A stretch of DNA of 64,000 nucleotides from CAYYMH01 sp964472785 (GTDB taxonomy: Bacteria > Zhuqueibacterota > Zhuqueibacteria > Thermofontimicrobiales > Thermofontimicrobiaceae), in contig CAYYMH010000017.1 of assembly GCA_964472785.1 (NCBI GenBank), forward strand, positions 1 to 64,000, read 5' to 3'. The position numbers and the translations under genes are program-made. Under the pieces are notes generated by a model. That model made no database searches, had not been told where the DNA came from, and saw only the letters and a list, made by a program, of their open reading frames with translations. Shown one piece after another: positions 35,103-44,310 of this stretch. The first letter of the stretch is position 1. Each line of letters starts with the position of its first letter.

Positions 35103-36536
35103 TCACGCATAATTTTCACGAATGAACTTCACTCCCTCATCGACAGCTTTCAGATTGATATCAACATATTTTTTCTTCTTCAAATTTTCTTTAATACCGA
35201 CCTTCGCCGCTTCAGGATCCATTATTTTCGTGTATTCCAAATAAGCGCCAATGCACACCATATTGGCGACTGCTGTCATCCCTAAATTTGATGCCATTTC
35301 AGTCAAGGGGATGTACAACACTTTTACATCATCCCGTTTTACTTTCTGATCAACAATGGAGCTGTTGACAATAATTAACCCGTCTTTTTCTACTGAATCT
35401 TCAAACGCATCCAGGGAAGGTCTGTTCATGGCAATCAGCACATTGGGGTTTGTCGTCAGCGGAGAGCCAATTCGCTTATTTGACAAGATCACACTGCAAT
35501 TCGCGGTACCACCTCGCATTTCCGGTCCATAGGAGGGAATCCAACTGACATGCAGGTTTTCCTTCATCGCCATAGCCGCTAACATCACCCCAGCGGTCAG
35601 AACGCCCTGACCACCAAACCCGGCTATTTTGAGGGTCTGTTCAGGAAATTTTTCCAGAAATTCCTTATCTTCTTTTTTCGCCTCACCTAATTTTGTCAGT
35701 CCCAACAAATCCAAAACCTCTTCGTCCGAATATTCTTTTTCCTTGACCGGACGAGGTTCAACTTCGTCGGAAACATCTTTAAATACTTGCACTGGAAAAT
35801 ACGGCATCATTTTCTCTTCAACCCATTTTTGAGCTTCCACCGGTGTCACTTTCCAACCGGTCGGACACGGTGAGAGCACTTCAACAAAAGAAAATCCCTT
35901 ATTTTCAACTTGATTCTTTAACGCCTTTCGAATCGCTTTTCTGGTGCGATTGATGGATTTGAAATCAATCATTGATGTTCTTTCCACATAGACCGGCGCC
36001 TCCAACGTGCTAATAATTTCGCACATCCGGATGGGATAACCTTCATTTTCCGTAGAACGTCCGTATGGGCTGGTGGTTGTTTTCTGTCCGACTAATGTCG
36101 TGGGTGCCATCTGCCCGCCGGTCATTCCGTAAATCGCGTTATTGATAAAAATCACGGTAATTTTCTCACCGCGATTTGCAGCATTGAGTATTTCCGCACT
36201 GCCTATCGCTGCCAAGTCACCGTCGCCCTGGTATGAAATAACGATACTGTTCGGATTCGCTCGCTTCAAACCAGTCGCTACTGCCGGGGCTCGGCCATGC
36301 GCAGCCTGACTGTTACCCACGTCAAAATAATAGTAAGCGAATACTGAACACCCAACCGGGGACACCAACAAGGTGCGATCTGCAATATCAAAATCATCGA
36401 TTGCCTCAGCCATTATTTTATGGACATTGCCGTGTCCGCAGCCAGGGCAATAATGCGTTGTCTCTAAATTCGCGCCTCCTTTTCGTTCGAATTTATCATA
36501 AAAAGATTTCGGCTTTTGTAATACGTTCGCCTTCAT
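35103..36536 (-). CDS. 2-oxoacid:ferredoxin oxidoreductase, fused beta (TPP) and gamma subunits
   Basis: 477 residues. Beta part (1-270): HYCPGCGHGN (cluster or TPP region), SPVGCSVFAYYYF, and GDGDLAAIG with NNAIYGMTGGQ, the TPP/Mg site. An acidic linker (about 255-300) leads to the gamma part (KIAGFGGQGVLTAGVMLAAMA to the end). Decarboxylates a 2-oxoacid and passes electrons to ferredoxin while forming acyl-CoA. With the alpha and ferredoxin genes upstream it makes a complete complex; similarity looks closest to VorABC/KorABC (branched-chain 2-oxoacid or 2-oxoglutarate). Beta and gamma are usually separate. Ribosome site AGAGGAGAG. Confidence 0.88.
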   Translation of the reverse strand: MKANVLQKPKSFYDKFERKGGANLETTHYCPGCGHGNVHKIMAEAIDDFDIADRTLLVSPVGCSVFAYYYFDVGNSQAAHGRAPAVATGLKRANPNSIVISYQGDGDLAAIGSAEILNAANRGEKITVIFINNAIYGMTGGQMAPTTLVGQKTTTSPYGRSTENEGYPIRMCEIISTLEAPVYVERTSMIDFKSINRTRKAIRKALKNQVENKGFSFVEVLSPCPTGWKVTPVEAQKWVEEKMMPYFPVQVFKDVSDEVEPRPVKEKEYSDEEVLDLLGLTKLGEAKKEDKEFLEKFPEQTLKIAGFGGQGVLTAGVMLAAMAMKENLHVSWIPSYGPEMRGGTANCSVILSNKRIGSPLTTNPNVLIAMNRPSLDAFEDSVEKDGLIIVNSSIVDQKVKRDDVKVLYIPLTEMASNLGMTAVANMVCIGAYLEYTKIMDPEAAKVGIKENLKKKKYVDINLKAVDEGVKFIRENYA

Positions 36537-36556
36537 AATCTCTCCTCTGTGTCAAT

Positions 36557-37600
36557 TTAAAGATACTTTTTTGTTTCTTCCAAAATTTCTTCAACAGATG
36601 GGACTGAGCCGCCCATTCTGGAATATAAATGAACATCGCTTGTCCCACAAACCGACAACTTTACGTCATCCGTCATTTGCCCGTTACTCAATTCAGCGAC
36701 CAGAAATTGCTTTGCTGTTTGACTGAGTTCATTCAGTTTTTTTCTTGGGAATGGGGATAACGTAATCGGTCGAAATAAGCCGACTTTTCTGCCCTGATCA
36801 CGTAAAATCTCAACAACATTCTGGAGCATTCGGGAAACGATTCCGTAGCCAACTAAGATTAACTCCGCATCGTCCAGATACATGGTTTCAAAGCGAACCT
36901 CATTTTCCTCTAATTGCTGATATTTCTTCTGCAATTTCTGGTTATGCTTTTCGAGTAAGTCGGTACTCATAAAAATTGACGTAATTAAATTATGTTTGGA
37001 CTCTTTATTCCCGTAAAGCGCAAAATCTCTGAACGGTACTTTTTTTCTGGTGTTTGGAAATTCGACTGGTTCCATCATTTGTCCGATATAGGCGTCTGTG
37101 AGCACAATCGCCGGATTGCGATACTCATCGGACAGGTCAAAAGCTAACATGGTCAAATCACACATTTCCTGAGCCGAATTCGGAGCCAATACGATGGCTT
37201 TATAATTTCCGTGACCGCCTCCTTTTACGATCTGATTATAATCACCCTGTTCCGGCCAAATATTTCCCAAACCCGGACCGGCGCGCATCACATCAACAAT
37301 CACACACGGCAATTCAGCGCCCGCGCAATATGAAATACCTTCCTGTTTCAAACTCAAACCGGGGCCGGACGAAGCCGTCATCACGCGCTTGCCCGTTCCG
37401 GCTGAACCATAAACCATATTTATCGATGCCACTTCACTTTCCGCCTGCACAAATGTCCCGCCCATCAGCGGAAAATAAAAAGCAGCAGCCTCCGCAATCT
37501 CACTCGCCGGCGTAATCGGATAGCCAAAATACAAACTACATCCGGCAAGCAACGCCCCTTTTACCACAGCCTCATTACCTTTTATCAATTCTTTGTACAT
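36557..37600 (-). CDS. 2-oxoacid:ferredoxin oxidoreductase alpha subunit (VorB/KorA-like)
   Basis: 347 residues. GNEAVVKGALLAGCSLYFGYPITPASEI is split over the expected pyrimidine-binding region: the readable marks are GYPITPASEI, EVASINMVYGSAGTG and SSGPGLSLKQEG. C-terminal domain carries LVGYGIVSR and GLFRPITLSPFP. The best guess is the 3-methyl-2-oxobutanoate/2-oxoglutarate branch rather than pyruvate, based on overall form. Ribosome site GAAGGGAGAG; 2-base gap after the ferredoxin gene. Confidence 0.87.
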   Translation of the reverse strand: MYKELIKGNEAVVKGALLAGCSLYFGYPITPASEIAEAAAFYFPLMGGTFVQAESEVASINMVYGSAGTGKRVMTASSGPGLSLKQEGISYCAGAELPCVIVDVMRAGPGLGNIWPEQGDYNQIVKGGGHGNYKAIVLAPNSAQEMCDLTMLAFDLSDEYRNPAIVLTDAYIGQMMEPVEFPNTRKKVPFRDFALYGNKESKHNLITSIFMSTDLLEKHNQKLQKKYQQLEENEVRFETMYLDDAELILVGYGIVSRMLQNVVEILRDQGRKVGLFRPITLSPFPRKKLNELSQTAKQFLVAELSNGQMTDDVKLSVCGTSDVHLYSRMGGSVPSVEEILEETKKYL

Positions 37601-37602
37601 AT

Positions 37603-37854
37603 TTACTCTCCCTTCGCTTTTTTAAATACCTGAATTGCTCCGGGTTCCGGGCACAAATAAAAACAAATATTGCACCCTGTACATCCTTCACCTTTGTATT
37701 GGGCGTATTTGTAGCCCAACTTATTAAATTTATCTGAAAACTCAATCACCTTTTTTGGACAATGCTCTATGCAAAGACCACATCCCTTACACAGTTCACT
37801 GACAACCTTCAACGCCGGCAGCGGGATATCGACTTCAACTATATCATCTCGCAT
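37603..37854 (-). CDS. Ferredoxin-type (delta) subunit, 2x[4Fe-4S]
   Basis: 83 residues from the ATG at 37854, chosen because AAGGAGGC stands 6 bases before it; a longer frame upstream lacks a ribosome site and conserved residues. Two cluster motifs: CKGCGLCIEHCP (cluster 1) and CTGCNICFYLCPEPGA (cluster 2). Serves as the electron acceptor subunit of the oxidoreductase encoded next. First gene of the operon, driven by the promoter at 37955-37983. Confidence 0.9.
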   Translation of the reverse strand: MRDDIVEVDIPLPALKVVSELCKGCGLCIEHCPKKVIEFSDKFNKLGYKYAQYKGEGCTGCNICFYLCPEPGAIQVFKKAKGE

Positions 37855-37954
37855 AAAAGCCTCCTTAATAATATTCATTAAATTTGCATTTTTTTGGAAT
37901 CTTGTTCTGCAAAAATCGCTTTTCACATTATATGATAATTAAATTGCATTATTT

Positions 37955-37983
37955 ATTATAACGATTTTTTTTCAGATTTGCAA
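37955..37983 (-). promoter_or_regulatory. Sigma-70 promoter of the oxidoreductase operon
   Basis: On the minus strand TTGCAA (37978-37983), 17-base spacer, TATAAT (37955-37960), near consensus. A second TATAAT at 37927-37932 has no good -35. The region 37855-38216 holds no gene; it also must carry the promoter of the divergent peptidase gene, where TTGAAC at about 38133 is only a weak candidate. Confidence 0.7.
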
Positions 37984-38216
37984 GGATTTTTTGGAGAAAT
38001 AATGAATTGAAGTTTCAATTTTGCTGAACACAGCGAATCTACCAATATATATTTTTCATTACCAATTTTTTCATTTTCTGCTTGCTTGATTTGATTTTTT
38101 TAATTATGTTTCAGTATTTCAGTGAAAATATGTGTTGAACTGTAGCTAATAAAAAAAGTAGGATTTGAAATCCATTTGTACTCTTTTAACTGCAAATCTA
38201 AATCGGTGAAACTACA

Positions 38217-39548
38217 ATGAATAAAAAGTACTTTCAAGTCTGCTTACTCACTCTTTTCATTTTAACTATCTCATCTTTATCTTTTTCTCAAACTGATAAT
38301 CCTTTCCACCAAAGACGCCAACATGTTATTAAAAAAATGTCCGATCACGGATTACTGGTGCTGCGAACATCGGGAGACGGTGACCGGTTCGGATTCGGAT
38401 TTCAGCAGAATAGCGACCTGTTTTATCTTACCGGAATGGATGAGCCGCATGTCTCCCTTATTTTGTCGAAAAATGGTATTAAATTGGATTCCGAAGAAAA
38501 ACCGGTTCACAGCATTTTGCTCATCGCCAGACCGGAAGATGATAAAACGTTTCGACATCTGGCAGACAGCTTGAAATTCGATATAGTTTGCAATCAAATG
38601 AAATTGCGCAGATTACTGGCAGACATAATCCAGCTTGATACGCTGTACACCAATCTTGATGAGGAATATTTCCAATTTGGCCAAACAATTTTCGAAAAAA
38701 CGCTGAATAAATTTGTCAAGCAATTCAAAGAGGTCGTTTTCCAACCAGCGACAAAATTAACCAGCCCGTTCCGGCGTATCAAAGATGAAACTGAAATCGC
38801 TTTGATACAGAAGGCGATTGATATCACCGCAAATGCCCACCGTCATGCATTTCAGGCAATGCGTCCCGGACTGTACGAATATCAGATCGAAGGGGTGATT
38901 GAATTTGTATTCAAAGCCAATGGCTCGAAACAACTGGCATTCCCCTCGATTGTTGGCTCTGGTCCAAACAGTCTGATTCTCCATTATGACAAAGGTGAAC
39001 GCAAAATTGAGCCGGGTGATTTGGTGGTCGTGGATATCGGGTGTGAGTTCGGCCATTACTGCGCTGACATCACCCGAACCATACCAGCTACTGGAAAGTT
39101 TACCCCAGAGCAGCGGGAAATTTATGACATTGTGTTGAGAGCAAATAAACAGGTTATTCATGCGCTAAAGCCCGGGATCACGATTAAACAAATGAATGAA
39201 ATTGCCAATCAAGTTATCAAAGATGCCGGTTATGGAAAATATATTCGACACAGCTGCACCCACTATCTGGGACTGGATGTGCACGATGTCGGGGACTGGA
39301 AAAAACCGTTGGAGTCCGGATGCGTGGTGACAGTTGAACCCGGAATTTACATTCAGCCCAATGATGAACTGGATACCGCTTACTGGAATATCGGAATTCG
39401 TATCGAGGACGACGTGTTGATTACAGAAGATGGTCACCGGGTACTTACGGAACAATTGCCCAAATCTGCTGATGAGATTGAGCTTTTGATGCAAATACCG
39501 AGCAACTTTGAAAACTTTTTTCGAAATTTGGATAAAAATTTAGACTAA
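38217..39548 (+). CDS. Exported Xaa-Pro aminopeptidase (M24B)
   Basis: 443 residues. Signal peptide 1-24 (LTLFILTISSLSFSQ). Aminopeptidase-P N-terminal domain (about 30-170) with GFGFQQNSDLFYLTGMDEPH, then the M24 catalytic domain with metal ligands Asp in VVDIGCEF and ADITRT, His in HYLGLDVHD, Glu in TVEPGIY and in GIRIEDDVLI. Removes N-terminal residues before proline; here predicted periplasmic, unlike E. coli PepP. Ribosome site weak. Followed by other exported enzymes. Confidence 0.9.
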   Translation: MNKKYFQVCLLTLFILTISSLSFSQTDNPFHQRRQHVIKKMSDHGLLVLRTSGDGDRFGFGFQQNSDLFYLTGMDEPHVSLILSKNGIKLDSEEKPVHSILLIARPEDDKTFRHLADSLKFDIVCNQMKLRRLLADIIQLDTLYTNLDEEYFQFGQTIFEKTLNKFVKQFKEVVFQPATKLTSPFRRIKDETEIALIQKAIDITANAHRHAFQAMRPGLYEYQIEGVIEFVFKANGSKQLAFPSIVGSGPNSLILHYDKGERKIEPGDLVVVDIGCEFGHYCADITRTIPATGKFTPEQREIYDIVLRANKQVIHALKPGITIKQMNEIANQVIKDAGYGKYIRHSCTHYLGLDVHDVGDWKKPLESGCVVTVEPGIYIQPNDELDTAYWNIGIRIEDDVLITEDGHRVLTEQLPKSADEIELLMQIPSNFENFFRNLDKNLD

Positions 39549-39594
39549 ATTTCTTAATTGGTGTATAGCAATGAAAACATAAATTTATTATCAA

Positions 39595-39664
39595 CGGAAT
39601 ACACGAAATGACACTAAATTCAAAATCAAAAAAATAACCTTTTGTGTGTTTTGAGTGTTTCGCG
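39595..39664. repeat. Dispersed palindrome, CACGAAA type
   Basis: Left arm CGGAATACACGAAATGACAC (39595-39614) and right arm near GTGTGTTTTGAGTGTTTCGC (39644-39663) are imperfect reverse complements built from short ACAC/GAAA units. Lies between the peptidase and aminotransferase genes. Confidence 0.5.
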
Positions 39665-39723
39665 GGCTATGTTTATTGTCGTTTTAAAATTTCAGGTTAA
39701 AATTGAAAACAGGGAGTTTGGTC

Positions 39724-41028
39724 ATGAAATATTTATCAGATAAAAACATCAATCGCCGGAATTTTGTCGCTAAAATGATGGGCGCAGTCGCGGGTGCCAC
39801 CATCGGATTACCAGCCGTCAGCCATAAATCAGTTGCCGCGCCATCGTTCCCAAAGCTCTCAACACAAAACCCGGCACTGGATGAGCGATTCTGGAATTTG
39901 GTCAGAAATCAGTTTGTTTTAAAGCCGGAAAAAATCTACATGAACACAGGCGGATTGGGGCCTTCACCGCGAACGGTGATTGATAAATTAATCAAAACAA
40001 CAATGGAACTGGAAGAGATCAGTGAAACCGGACATAAATATGTCCACGAAGTCAATGAGAAAGCTGCCGCTTTGCTCGGCGCTTCTCCAGATGAAATCGC
40101 AATCACACGAAATACCACTGAGGGCATGAATATCATTGCTCGCGGACTACCGCTGAAAAAAGGCGATGAAGTCATTATGTCAACGCATGAACACCCGGGC
40201 GGGGCGATTCCATGGCTGGCGCTACAAAATGACATCGGGATTCGTGTCAAACTTTTTGAACCCGGAAAGACTCAAGCGGAAAACCTGGACATCATCAAAA
40301 AACAAATTTCACCCAAAACAAAAGTACTTTCCATTAGCCATATTCCCTGTACCACGGGACTCATTTTTCCAGTAAAAGAAATCACTGCCCTGTGCCGGGA
40401 AAATAACCTTTTTTATGTGCTCGACGGTGCGCATCCGCCGGGAATGATTCCGGTTGATTTACATGATATCGGTTGTGATTTTTATGCGACCAGTGGGCAC
40501 AAATGGCTCATGGGACCAAAGGGAACCGGCATTCTTTACGTCCGAAAAGAGATGCACGAACACTGGCGTCCGACTTATGTAGGAGCCTATTCCGGTGAAT
40601 TCAAATTAAATGAGTTATTATTCGAAATTAAAGAAGAAGCAAACGCCACAGAATATGGCACACGAAATACCCCGCTGATTTTAGCGCTGGGCGCAGCCAT
40701 TGATTTTATCAACACTATCGGAATCGACAACATTGCCGCTCGCGGAAAAGCGATGGCAGATTATTTTATTAACAAGCTTCGCGAGATGCCGGATTTGGTT
40801 GAAATCCTTACAACGGATGAGGAAATTTCCCGAGCTTCGATTGTAACATTTTATCCGAAAACTATGGCGTATTCAGATCTGCAACGAGAAATCAGCAAAG
40901 AAGCTAACATTCGGTTAAGGGGAATTCACGAAAACAATCTCAATGCGATACGATGCAGTTTTCATGTATTCAATAATTTTGAAGAAGTCGATAAATTAGC
41001 AATTACTATTAAACAATTGCTCAGTTGA
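39724..41028 (+). CDS. Tat-exported class V aminotransferase (cysteine desulfurase/epimerase-like)
   Basis: 434 residues from the ATG at 39724 with AGGGAG eight bases before it; an in-frame TTG 21 bases upstream is less likely. N-terminus has a twin-arginine signal: NRRNFVAKMM, hydrophobic AVAGATIGLPAV, cleavage near SVAA. PLP fold type I: MNTGGLGPSP, TRNTTEGMN, STHEHPGGAIPW, LDGAHPPG and ATSGHKWLMGPKG, where the Lys holds PLP. Resembles the isopenicillin-N epimerase/cysteine desulfurase group; an exported PLP enzyme folded with cofactor fits Tat. Substrate unknown. Confidence 0.85.
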   Translation: MKYLSDKNINRRNFVAKMMGAVAGATIGLPAVSHKSVAAPSFPKLSTQNPALDERFWNLVRNQFVLKPEKIYMNTGGLGPSPRTVIDKLIKTTMELEEISETGHKYVHEVNEKAAALLGASPDEIAITRNTTEGMNIIARGLPLKKGDEVIMSTHEHPGGAIPWLALQNDIGIRVKLFEPGKTQAENLDIIKKQISPKTKVLSISHIPCTTGLIFPVKEITALCRENNLFYVLDGAHPPGMIPVDLHDIGCDFYATSGHKWLMGPKGTGILYVRKEMHEHWRPTYVGAYSGEFKLNELLFEIKEEANATEYGTRNTPLILALGAAIDFINTIGIDNIAARGKAMADYFINKLREMPDLVEILTTDEEISRASIVTFYPKTMAYSDLQREISKEANIRLRGIHENNLNAIRCSFHVFNNFEEVDKLAITIKQLLS

Positions 41029-41100
41029 AAAAATATCCGGCAGTTATTGGCGATCGGATATTTTTGGATTTGAAGAGACTCTTTATTAAAATTAAATTAT

Positions 41101-41173
41101 CCACGCAAAGCCGCAAAGAACGCCAAACCTGTCAATTTTCTTGCTTTTTCTTCGCGGTCTTGGCGACTTCGCG
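41101..41173. repeat. Dispersed palindrome, CGCAAAG type
   Basis: Left arm 41101-41127 reads CCACGCAAAGCCGCAAAG then AACGCCAAA; right arm 41150-41173 reads CTTCGCGGTCTTGGCGACTT then CGCG. They pair imperfectly across a T-rich loop between convergent genes and might also act as a terminator. Confidence 0.6.
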
Positions 41174-41196
41174 TTTATTTTTTCAAATATTTCAAA

Positions 41197-42531
41197 TTAA
41201 GTCCCGGAAACCGTCATCTCACTAATTTTAACTGTCGGTCCGGTGATCGACCGGTTAAAGCGGAGATCGTTTCCGATCATTTCGATATTTTCCAGCATCT
41301 GACTCAAATTTCCGGACACGGTAATTTCAGCCACCGGATAAGCAATCTCACCGTTTTCAATCCACATGCCAAAAGCACCCCGGGAAAAATCACCAGTAAC
41401 TGTATTGGTTCCCTGTCCCATCGTGCTGATCAGCAGCAGACCGTTATCCACGGATTTAATAATCTCGTCCGGCGAATATTCGCCTTTTTCGAGGTAAAAA
41501 TTATTAGCACCGGATGCGTTCCCGGTGGGTTCCATATTTAACTTCCGCGCCGAATAGACATCTGTTAAATATGTCTTTAAAACTCCCTGATTAATGACGA
41601 CATGCTTTTGTACCGGTATGCCGTCACCATCAAACGGTCTCGTGCCTAAGGCGCCAGGAATCAATCCATTATCGATAATAGTCACATTTTTGTTGGCAAT
41701 TTCCTCCCCAATTTTATCAACCAGAAACGACCGGTTCATATAAATTGAGGTGCCATTTATGCACTGATACAAAAAGCCGAGGATACTGCGCGTCATATTG
41801 GGTTCCAGTACGACCGGCACATTTTGGGTTTTCACCTTTCTCGGCTCAATCATTCTGGTCACCCGCTTCACAGCGGTCTCGGCGATTTTTTCCGGACTCC
41901 ACAAATCTTTAAAATCGATGCTGCTTTCGTACCAACCGTCTTCGACTTTATTGTCTCCCTTTCCGGCCTGCAAATAGACGCCCAAACTACAACTACTTTT
42001 TTTATAGGCGCCGCTGAATCCTTTGGAATTCACCAGAATTCTCTCGCCGGAATGATTGCTGAAACTTGCGCCATGAGAGTTGCTAATCCGTTCGTCCGCC
42101 CGGGCAATTTTATCAGTTTCCTTTGCCAGTTCGATTCGCTTTTGAGGCGTCAATTCATCGATTGACGGATCAAAAATTTCCAGTTCACGCCAATTTGCTA
42201 ACTGAACGTCTTTCGGTAGCTCCGGCAATCCGGCAAAAGGATCCGGACTGGAAACCTCCGCACGTTTGACTGCATTATCGATCAGATGGGTCAGCGTATC
42301 TTTTTTAAAATCCGAAGAGCTGGCAGTCGCTGTTTTCTGATCTTTGATTATTTTGAGCGATAACTGTTTCTCACCAGCTTCCGACAATTTTTCAATTTCA
42401 CCTTTTAACACATCCACTGAAAATTCGCTGCCGCTGTTAATGCTCACTTCGATTTCATCAGCGCCTTTTTTCGTGGCGTATTCAACCAGAGATTCAGCGA
42501 GACCTATTAATTCTTTATTTATTTTCATCAT
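41197..42531 (-). CDS. pmbA: TldE/PmbA-type subunit of a TldD/TldE protease
   Basis: 444 residues, no signal peptide. PmbA-family landmarks: KGADEIEVSINSG near the start, NSHGASFSNHSGERILVNSKG, NVPVVLEPNMT, and the C-terminal GNASGANNFYLEKGE and TNTVTGDFSRGAFGMWIENG. No HExxxH, as expected for the non-catalytic partner. TldD/E processes unfolded peptides (for example microcin and RiPP precursors or the antitoxin CcdA in E. coli). Overlaps the TldD gene stop by 4 bases; ribosome site GTAGGAGGG. Confidence 0.92.
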   Translation of the reverse strand: MMKINKELIGLAESLVEYATKKGADEIEVSINSGSEFSVDVLKGEIEKLSEAGEKQLSLKIIKDQKTATASSSDFKKDTLTHLIDNAVKRAEVSSPDPFAGLPELPKDVQLANWRELEIFDPSIDELTPQKRIELAKETDKIARADERISNSHGASFSNHSGERILVNSKGFSGAYKKSSCSLGVYLQAGKGDNKVEDGWYESSIDFKDLWSPEKIAETAVKRVTRMIEPRKVKTQNVPVVLEPNMTRSILGFLYQCINGTSIYMNRSFLVDKIGEEIANKNVTIIDNGLIPGALGTRPFDGDGIPVQKHVVINQGVLKTYLTDVYSARKLNMEPTGNASGANNFYLEKGEYSPDEIIKSVDNGLLLISTMGQGTNTVTGDFSRGAFGMWIENGEIAYPVAEITVSGNLSQMLENIEMIGNDLRFNRSITGPTVKISEMTVSGT

Positions 42532-44069
42532 TTTCGCCCTCCTACCGTCATTCGGTCAATTTTTAGTGTCGGCGTTCCGGCGGTAACGGGTACGGATTGT
42601 CCATCTTTTCCGCAGGTACCAAGGAAAAAGCCCATGTCATTTCCGATCATCGAAACCTCATTTAAAATCTGAACATTCGTACCGATCAAAGTGGCATTTT
42701 TCACCGGATAAGCCAATTTTCCGTCTTCAATCTGGTACCCCAGATTAACCGAAAAAACAAACTTGCCCGTATCATTGACCTGACCGCCCTGGTACGATTT
42801 TGCGTAAAACCCACGTTTCACGGAGCGAATAATTTCTTCGGGATCACTCTCCCCTTTTGCTAAAATAGTGTTCGTCATACGGGGAATGGGATTATTTTGA
42901 TACGATTGCCGTCTGCCGTTACCTGTTGGTTTCATTTTCATAATTTTTGCTGACAATCGATCCTGAATATAGCCGACTAATTTACCATTCTCCACCAGCA
43001 CTGTTTTTTTGGTTGCCACGCCTTCATCATCGACATTTAGAGAACCCCGAAAATGCGGAATGGTTGGGTCTTCGTAAATGGTCACAATATTTTGAGCCAC
43101 CTTTTTACCCAGTTTATCCGACATAATCGACGTGCCTTTTCGATTGCCATCCGCTTCCAACGGATGTCCAACTGCTTCGTGAATCATCACGCCACTTTGA
43201 CCAACGCCGAGCACCACCGGCTGTTCACCTGCTTCCGCGTCTTTGGCATCCAATAAAATGATTGCCTCTTCCGCTGCTTTTTCACCGATCTCTTTGCCTG
43301 TTACTTTGTTTTGGAAATAATTCATTCCCACGCGTCCGCCACCGCTGTAAAATCCAAAATTACGCACCCCTTTTTTTTCAGCAACAGCAAATGCAAACAA
43401 GCGCGTTTGCGGACGAACATCGGACATGACCAATCCGTCTGAATTCGCTATAGTGATATAATCTAAAGAATCCGATAAAATGGCTCTGGCTTTATTGATG
43501 GTAGGATCATATCCTTTGGCTGCGTGGTAGGTTTCTTTCACTAAAGCCAATTTTTTTTCAAAATCTATTTCGGTTAACGTCTTATTCAAATCATAAACTT
43601 GATGGCTTGGTTTCTCGACTGACAAGTTTGCGACTTCACCGCGAGACGGCTGATTCGCAATCGCCGCAGCAGTCAATGCTGCATTTTTCATTGATTCAAA
43701 ACTAAGATCATTCGTATATCCATAGCCGGTTTTTTCTCCGGAGAGCACTCGAATTCCCAGACCCAACGAAATATTTTCAGACGTTTCTTTTATAATGTCC
43801 TCTTCCATGTTAATGGAATTGGAAATCCGGTACTGAAAATAAAGTTCAGAAAAATCTCCGCCTTTGGATTTCGCGACCTCTAATAAATCTCTGATATTTT
43901 TTTGAGTTATGCCAAATCGTTTTTCAAACATTGATAAAGCATTTGCCGGTACTTTCCCGGCCATGAGCAAATCAAACCACAAAGTGGATCCGACTGCGAC
44001 TGCCAAACCTGTTCCACTTTTCATTAAAAACTCCCTTCGATTTATCGATTTCACTCTCTTTTCTCCCAT
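42528..44069 (-). CDS. tldD: TldD-type metalloprotease with twin-arginine signal
   Basis: 513 residues. Residues 1-45 are extra relative to cytosolic TldD and form a Tat signal: INRREFLMKSG, hydrophobic TGLAVAVGSTLWF, AxA-like cleavage near PANALS. The TldD core follows: YFQYRISNSINMEEDIIKE-like substrate wall, HEAVGHPLEADG (HExxxH, zinc site, near 280), and GTCGKDGQSVPVTAGTPTL at the end. Start ATG 44069 has a poor ribosome site, while the Arg-Arg-Glu codons create AAGGGAG (44031-44037) six bases before Met16, so an unexported form is also possible. Partner PmbA gene follows with overlap. Confidence 0.9.
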   Translation of the reverse strand: MGEKRVKSINRREFLMKSGTGLAVAVGSTLWFDLLMAGKVPANALSMFEKRFGITQKNIRDLLEVAKSKGGDFSELYFQYRISNSINMEEDIIKETSENISLGLGIRVLSGEKTGYGYTNDLSFESMKNAALTAAAIANQPSRGEVANLSVEKPSHQVYDLNKTLTEIDFEKKLALVKETYHAAKGYDPTINKARAILSDSLDYITIANSDGLVMSDVRPQTRLFAFAVAEKKGVRNFGFYSGGGRVGMNYFQNKVTGKEIGEKAAEEAIILLDAKDAEAGEQPVVLGVGQSGVMIHEAVGHPLEADGNRKGTSIMSDKLGKKVAQNIVTIYEDPTIPHFRGSLNVDDEGVATKKTVLVENGKLVGYIQDRLSAKIMKMKPTGNGRRQSYQNNPIPRMTNTILAKGESDPEEIIRSVKRGFYAKSYQGGQVNDTGKFVFSVNLGYQIEDGKLAYPVKNATLIGTNVQILNEVSMIGNDMGFFLGTCGKDGQSVPVTAGTPTLKIDRMTVGGRK

Positions 44070-44156
44070 TTTTTAAATCAATAATTTTTTGATAATTTTT
44101 ATACTGTGCTTGAAAGAGTAGGTTTCACGATATTTTATCAGCGCAAGTTTATATTA

Positions 44157-44220
44157 GTCACGGATTCACAAAAATTTCCACTGATTATTTTTATCATATT
44201 CCGAGCGAATCAGTGGCTAT
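44157..44220. repeat. Dispersed palindrome, CACGGAT/CCACTGATT type
   Basis: GTCACGGATTCACAAAAATT then CCACTGATT (44178-44186), paired perfectly over 9 bp with AATCAGTGG (44208-44216). Located between tldD and the malic enzyme gene. Related by its CACGGATT unit to 6806-6843 and 56361-56389. Confidence 0.55.
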
Positions 44221-44253
44221 CGAAATCACGCGAATAGCCCACCAGTTATAAAA

Positions 44254-44285
44254 AAGGCTCTTACCCATTTAACAGGCAGAGCCTT
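44254..44285 (-). terminator. Terminator of the malic enzyme gene
   Basis: Arms AAGGCTCT (44254-44261) and AGAGCCTT (44278-44285); on the minus strand it lies 26 bases past the stop and is followed by a T run (complement of AAAAA at 44251-44255). Confidence 0.75.
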
Positions 44286-44310
44286 AATTATAAAATGATT
44301 GTTGAAAAAA

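Noticed and set aside
39703..39723. TTG at 39703 as start of the aminotransferase
   Set aside because: The ATG at 39724 has AGGGAG at a proper distance and gives a standard Tat signal; the TTG has none.
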